Assembly (NCBI RefSeq): GCF_900086725.1 | Contig: NZ_LT574837.1 | Coordinates: 984,760-1,048,759, forward strand | Origin: Bariatricus massiliensis | Lineage (GTDB): Bacteria > Bacillota > Clostridia > Lachnospirales > Lachnospiraceae | DNA: 64,000 bases | Direction: 5' to 3' | Part shown: piece by piece, positions 60,644 to 64,000 of the stretch | Layout of the letters: every line of letters starts with the position of its first letter | Numbering within the stretch: the first letter of the stretch is position 1 | Translations under genes and position numbers: made by a program | Notes under the pieces: generated by a model | The model's database searches: none | Seen by the model: the letters and a program-made list of their open reading frames with translations, nothing else | Told to the model about the DNA's origin: nothing

Positions 60644-61519
60644 TTAAACACGGGCTTCCTCCCGGAAAAGGCTGCTGAAGCGCTCCGGCCCGCCTTCCGT
60701 TTCCCCCTTCCGGTAGCTGTTTATAATATCGAGCGCAGATGTGAGGACATTGACTAAAGCCATGGGAATGGAGACCGTATTGAGGAACAGTCTGGTGCTG
60801 CTTGGCACCAGCAGTGTTTGATTCGCGAATTTCACTATCGGCGCATTCGGAGAATCGGTGATTGCCAGAACCTTGCATCCCTCTTTCGCGGCGTGCTCGG
60901 CAATTTTGTCTGTCATAAAATAATAATCCGGAAAAGAAATTGCCACCACCAGCGTCATCTCATCAAACATGGGAAGCGCAGCATGGATACTGTCGTTCAG
61001 CTCCGTATCCATCACCGTGGACGCAATATCCGTCCCCGCCAGCCTGATAGCTAAAAATTCCGCCAACAACTTGGAGATGCCTCTCCCACATAAAACAATC
61101 TTTGGATTGGAGATAAACAATTCTGCTGAAGAAAACATCAAATCTATGTCAAGGGATTCCACAAAGGACTCCATCTGTGCCAGTTCTTCCTGAACAATAT
61201 TCTTCAAAAGCTCCTTCTGGTTCACCAGTTCATACTCGGGGACATAGGTCGAAAGATACTCCTTTTCCCGATGAAGGTTCACCTTCTCCATCAAACTGAT
61301 GTATTTGCGGCTTTCATATTTCACTTCATTAAAGCTGGAGAATCCCAGTGCGCTGCACGCATTCAGAATGGTAACTTCCGTGATATCCAGCTCCTCGCTC
61401 AGCTCCTTTAAGGTTAAGAATGACATCTTTTCGATGTTCTCCAGCATGTAATCAGCTATCAGCTTCTGTTTCCGTGTCAGGCCGGAATACTTATTTCTGA
61501 TGTTGGTAATCATATCCAT
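60644..61519 (-). CDS. MurR/RpiR-family regulator
   Basis: 291 residues. HTH_6 domain at 1-77 (DYMLENIEKMSFLTLKELSE; then EELDITEVTILNACSALGF, recognition part ITEVTILNACSALG) and SIS sugar-phosphate-binding domain at about 110-265 (IVLCGRGISKLLAEFLAIRL, core CGRGISKLLA). Regulators of this family sense phosphosugars or muropeptide sugars. It lies after the M14-type peptidase and peptide-binding protein genes on the same strand, so it may control peptide or cell-wall fragment uptake. Confidence 0.9.
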   Translation of the reverse strand: MDMITNIRNKYSGLTRKQKLIADYMLENIEKMSFLTLKELSEELDITEVTILNACSALGFSSFNEVKYESRKYISLMEKVNLHREKEYLSTYVPEYELVNQKELLKNIVQEELAQMESFVESLDIDLMFSSAELFISNPKIVLCGRGISKLLAEFLAIRLAGTDIASTVMDTELNDSIHAALPMFDEMTLVVAISFPDYYFMTDKIAEHAAKEGCKVLAITDSPNAPIVKFANQTLLVPSSTRLFLNTVSIPMALVNVLTSALDIINSYRKGETEGGPERFSSLFREEARV

Positions 61520-61556
61520 TTGGTTTATCCCCTTATAGAATTTTTCTTTTGTATTT

Positions 61557-62945
61557 TTAGCAGGTCCCTTTTAGGTACTCTGCCATAATAATACCACATT
61601 CTAGTTGAATTGAAACCAGTTTTTTAATAGGAACAACTTCATAATCTATCTTCTCTTCCAGATAATCCGCCAGCTCTTTGTGTGCCTTCTCTGCAGTCTC
61701 AACCGCCTTTAAAAGCGCCTCCCTTTTCTCAGGATTGACTTCCTCATTATCCTTCATTTTCTCAAGCTCAAGTTCATGTGCGCGAATCAGCATACCATAA
61801 CTCAACAGTTTATAAAATTTGGAGACAAGAAGATTATCGAACTTTTCGGCAACGGTCGCTTTCTTCTGATATTCCGGATTCTCTGCCACCATTTTCTTTG
61901 TGGCGTCTCCACTGCTGTCTTCCGAAAATGCGTCGAGCGCCATAAGAAATGGATTGCGGCTGTCCAGATATTGTCTGGTAGGTTCCAGAACGCTTTTTAT
62001 AAAACGGTTGCTCTCCTCATTTGCTTTCAGCTTTTCAAGAACGGCATCCTTCCTCAGAATATCGGATTCGCTCATATCGGTAATTCGCTTGTCATAAAAA
62101 TACGGTTCTTCTGTAAGCAGTGTGAATGCATCGCACACTTCTTTTGCGTACGCCGCGCTGCACGTCCCATATATCATTGCCTCCTTCATATCTACGTTCC
62201 CGTATTTTTCCATATAGTCATAGTCCGACTTAATATCCAATGCTTGATATACAGCCGGCGCCCACTCTACACAGTACGGCGCTTCCGGCTCGCCCAAATG
62301 CATCGGTATTCCTTGTTTTCTGGTCGCTTCACGCATCTCCTCGTAGATTTCCGGTGTCTGTCTGGAAAGATACCAATAAACGCCGCCGAATCCCGCATTG
62401 TGCAGGGAATAAATAAACTCCGGCCGAATCTTATCGATGAGCCCCATCATCGCCTCGGATTCCGGTATCGTATCATGAAAATGCAGTTCTTTATAATCGA
62501 TTGGGAAAGTCCAGTCTACCTGCTGATGCCCTGCAGGCCGGAAAAAGTTTCTTGAGTAATTATAAAGTGTATAAGGGCCTTTCAGCCATTTCTCATTCAG
62601 TTTCAACCCGTCAATATCCCATACTTTCACAATATACCAAGTATAGTCCAGCTCTTTTTGCAGGACCTCATCCTTGGCAAGCTGCTCCGTAAAATACTCC
62701 AGCATCATTGTTCCAATGGGTTCATTCGGATGTGGGCAGCCGAACATCAGAGCCGTATGGCTGCCGTTTCCTATTTTTAGGCAGCTCAGTATATTGCCGT
62801 CCCTTGTCCTGCCTATCTCAAACAGTTCTGTACTGGCCGGATATTTCTCCGCCAGCGCTCTGGAGCTGGCCTCCATCTCATCAAATGTCAAGAAGGTCTT
62901 ATAATCCGGGACATTTTTTAATAGCTCTTCATAAATCTGTTTCAT
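61557..62945 (-). CDS. M14-type zinc carboxypeptidase-like protein
   Basis: 462 residues, no signal peptide, so cytoplasmic. Zinc motif His-x-x-Glu in FGCPHPNEPIGTMM and third ligand His in YSLHNAGFGGVY; RNFFRP is the carboxylate-binding region. The catalytic Glu was not clearly placed. It may trim peptides brought in by the binding protein whose gene stands 67 bp upstream. AAGGAAGG precedes the ATG at 62945. Cytoplasmic M14 peptidases such as MpaA act on murein peptides; that role is possible here together with the RpiR regulator. Confidence 0.85.
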   Translation of the reverse strand: MKQIYEELLKNVPDYKTFLTFDEMEASSRALAEKYPASTELFEIGRTRDGNILSCLKIGNGSHTALMFGCPHPNEPIGTMMLEYFTEQLAKDEVLQKELDYTWYIVKVWDIDGLKLNEKWLKGPYTLYNYSRNFFRPAGHQQVDWTFPIDYKELHFHDTIPESEAMMGLIDKIRPEFIYSLHNAGFGGVYWYLSRQTPEIYEEMREATRKQGIPMHLGEPEAPYCVEWAPAVYQALDIKSDYDYMEKYGNVDMKEAMIYGTCSAAYAKEVCDAFTLLTEEPYFYDKRITDMSESDILRKDAVLEKLKANEESNRFIKSVLEPTRQYLDSRNPFLMALDAFSEDSSGDATKKMVAENPEYQKKATVAEKFDNLLVSKFYKLLSYGMLIRAHELELEKMKDNEEVNPEKREALLKAVETAEKAHKELADYLEEKIDYEVVPIKKLVSIQLECGIIMAEYLKGTC

Positions 62946-63011
62946 GCACGTTTCCTTCCTTTCTTAAAAGGAGCGGCGTTATACGCCCGCTCCTCTTTCC
63001 TCACACTAACC

Positions 63012-64000
63012 CTATTCAACCATCTCTACATGGGAATAGTCGGCCCATCCCCACTTGCCCTGTCCGTCGTACGGCAGGTTCACAAAACGGGTACTGTTCA
63101 CCTCAGGCCCTGCAAATGTTACGATGTTCACATATGGAAGCTCTTCTGCGAGAATCTTCTGTACTTCTTTATAATATCCGGCTCTTTCGTCCTCATCACT
63201 GGTAGACGCGCCCTTCTTCAGCAGTTCATCCACCTGTGTGTTACTGTAGCCGCCCCAGTTAAACGTCATGCCAGACTGGACTCTTGTGGCAAGCGCAGCC
63301 GGGTCAGGCCCCATGAAGCCGCCCTGAAGTTCTATCATGAAGTCTCTCTCGTCTCCTACCTTCTGATTCCAAGCGTTGTATTCATGAACCTGAATCTCCA
63401 CGCCGATTCCTGCTTCCTCCAGTGTCGCTTTAATCAATTTTGCTGTATCCGGATATCCTGCCCCTTCAAAAACATCAATGGTAAGTCCTGATACATAGAA
63501 GCCATTAGCGTCCTTAGTATACCCAGCTTCTTCAAGAATCTTAGACGCCTCGGAGATATTAAACTTCGGAGCGGTATCTTCTGAGTTGGAAGCCCATTCA
63601 ATCAAGGACGGATATAAATTGTACTCCGGCTTCTGGACACCGTTAAATACCTTCTCTGATATCTCATCTCTGTCGATAGCAGTGGCAATCGCTTTGCGCA
63701 CAGCGACATCGGAAACCTTATCCTTTGTCACATTAAATACCATTCTGATCGGAGACGGATATTCATTGATAACAACACGGAGATTTGTGTCAGCCTCCAT
63801 CTCCTTCAAAGAAGAAGTTGGGAAATTCTCATAAAAATCAATCTCTCCGTTCTTGATTGCCTGCAGCGCAGTAGCCTCGTCTGGAATAATCGAGAAAATC
63901 AACTTGTCAAGTTTAGCCGGTTCCGGGTAATCGTCATTTCTGACCAAAGTCACACTCTCGCCCTGCTTATACTCTTCCAATTTGAACGGCCCGCAGGATA
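63012..64000 (-). CDS. Oligopeptide-type ABC transporter substrate-binding protein, C-terminal part
   Basis: SBP family 5. The frame runs through the window end (residues before 63980 read SCGPFKLEE), so the start is outside. Typical stretches: GPFKLEEYKQGESVTLVRNDDY, given in part, IKNGEIDFYENFP, AIATAIDRDEISEKVFNG and LPYVNIVTFAGPEV. About 330 residues of a normal 530 are visible. Its ligand should be a peptide; the peptidase gene downstream fits that. Other transport genes may lie beyond the window. Confidence 0.92.
   Translation of the reverse strand, partial: SCGPFKLEEYKQGESVTLVRNDDYPEPAKLDKLIFSIIPDEATALQAIKNGEIDFYENFPTSSLKEMEADTNLRVVINEYPSPIRMVFNVTKDKVSDVAVRKAIATAIDRDEISEKVFNGVQKPEYNLYPSLIEWASNSEDTAPKFNISEASKILEEAGYTKDANGFYVSGLTIDVFEGAGYPDTAKLIKATLEEAGIGVEIQVHEYNAWNQKVGDERDFMIELQGGFMGPDPAALATRVQSGMTFNWGGYSNTQVDELLKKGASTSDEDERAGYYKEVQKILAEELPYVNIVTFAGPEVNSTRFVNLPYDGQGKWGWADYSHVEMVE

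Noticed and set aside
61776..62555. 259-residue open frame opposite the M14-type peptidase
   Set aside because: Shadow frame with odd composition (many Cys, His, Phe), no ribosome site.

Overview
The window looks like a chromosome segment of a gut-type Lachnospiraceae (Clostridium cluster XIVa). Evidence: Gram-positive Shine-Dalgarno sites (GGAGG) before most genes, lipoprotein-type binding proteins, a T-box in front of metG, a Tn916-family element, a type I-C CRISPR-Cas locus, and a mix of RbsD/FGGY/ROK sugar genes typical of that family. The species cannot be fixed from the sequence alone. No tRNA or rRNA gene was seen.

Layout. 1-1.04 kb: 3' part of a phage-type tyrosine integrase. 1.2-1.9 kb: two copies of a small-RNA-like element with a 48-codon gene between them. 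1.9-16.2 kb: a complete type I-C CRISPR-Cas locus read on the minus strand (cas3-cas5-cas8c-cas7-cas4-cas1-cas2, then leader and array). A Tn916-like element of about 5 kb (rep, xis, int, an XRE regulator, a DUF2089-like regulator and a small membrane protein) sits inside the leader and parts cas2 from the array. 16.4-16.6 kb: third sRNA-like copy. 16.6-22.4 kb: PII-like protein and DUF1538 membrane protein; orphan sugar-binding lipoprotein with a hybrid histidine kinase that has a stop at codon 6. 22.6 kb: fourth sRNA-like copy. 22.8-26.4 kb: membrane glycerophosphodiesterase; divergent operon of a Cys/His-rich secreted protein, an ECF-like sigma factor and an RsgI-like anti-sigma. 26.4-39.5 kb: ROK regulator and an eleven-gene sugar or polyol operon (class II aldolase, ribose-type ABC transporter, zinc alcohol dehydrogenase, 2-hydroxyacid dehydrogenase, FGGY kinase, aldo/keto reductase, SDR, RbsD). 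39.6-43.8 kb: MarR plus a heterodimeric ABC exporter. 44-49.3 kb: alpha/beta hydrolase, citrate synthase, AIM24-like protein, rsmA, tatD and a small unknown gene. 49.3-53.4 kb: MacAB-like export operon. 53.5-58 kb: orphan binding protein with a Cache-GGDEF-EAL protein. 58-60.6 kb: metG with a Met T-box. 60.6-64 kb: RpiR regulator, M14-type peptidase and the C-terminal part of an oligopeptide-binding protein cut by the window end.

The most unusual signal is the four-copy sRNA-like family. Each copy has the same sigma-type -10 (TATACT), a direct repeat of two TTAA-core half-sites 11 bp apart placed exactly 52 bp before that -10, a 5' hairpin, a C-rich single-stranded segment that could pair with Shine-Dalgarno sequences, a second hairpin with compensatory base changes, and a private terminator. 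Copies 2 and 3 stand in direct orientation on either side of the CRISPR-Cas locus. Other regulation that can be read: a perfect sigma-A promoter between two AT palindromes for the sugar operon, a TTGTTC-N6-GAACAA operator shared by marR and the citrate synthase gene, and a 12-bp-arm palindrome at the MacAB-like promoter.
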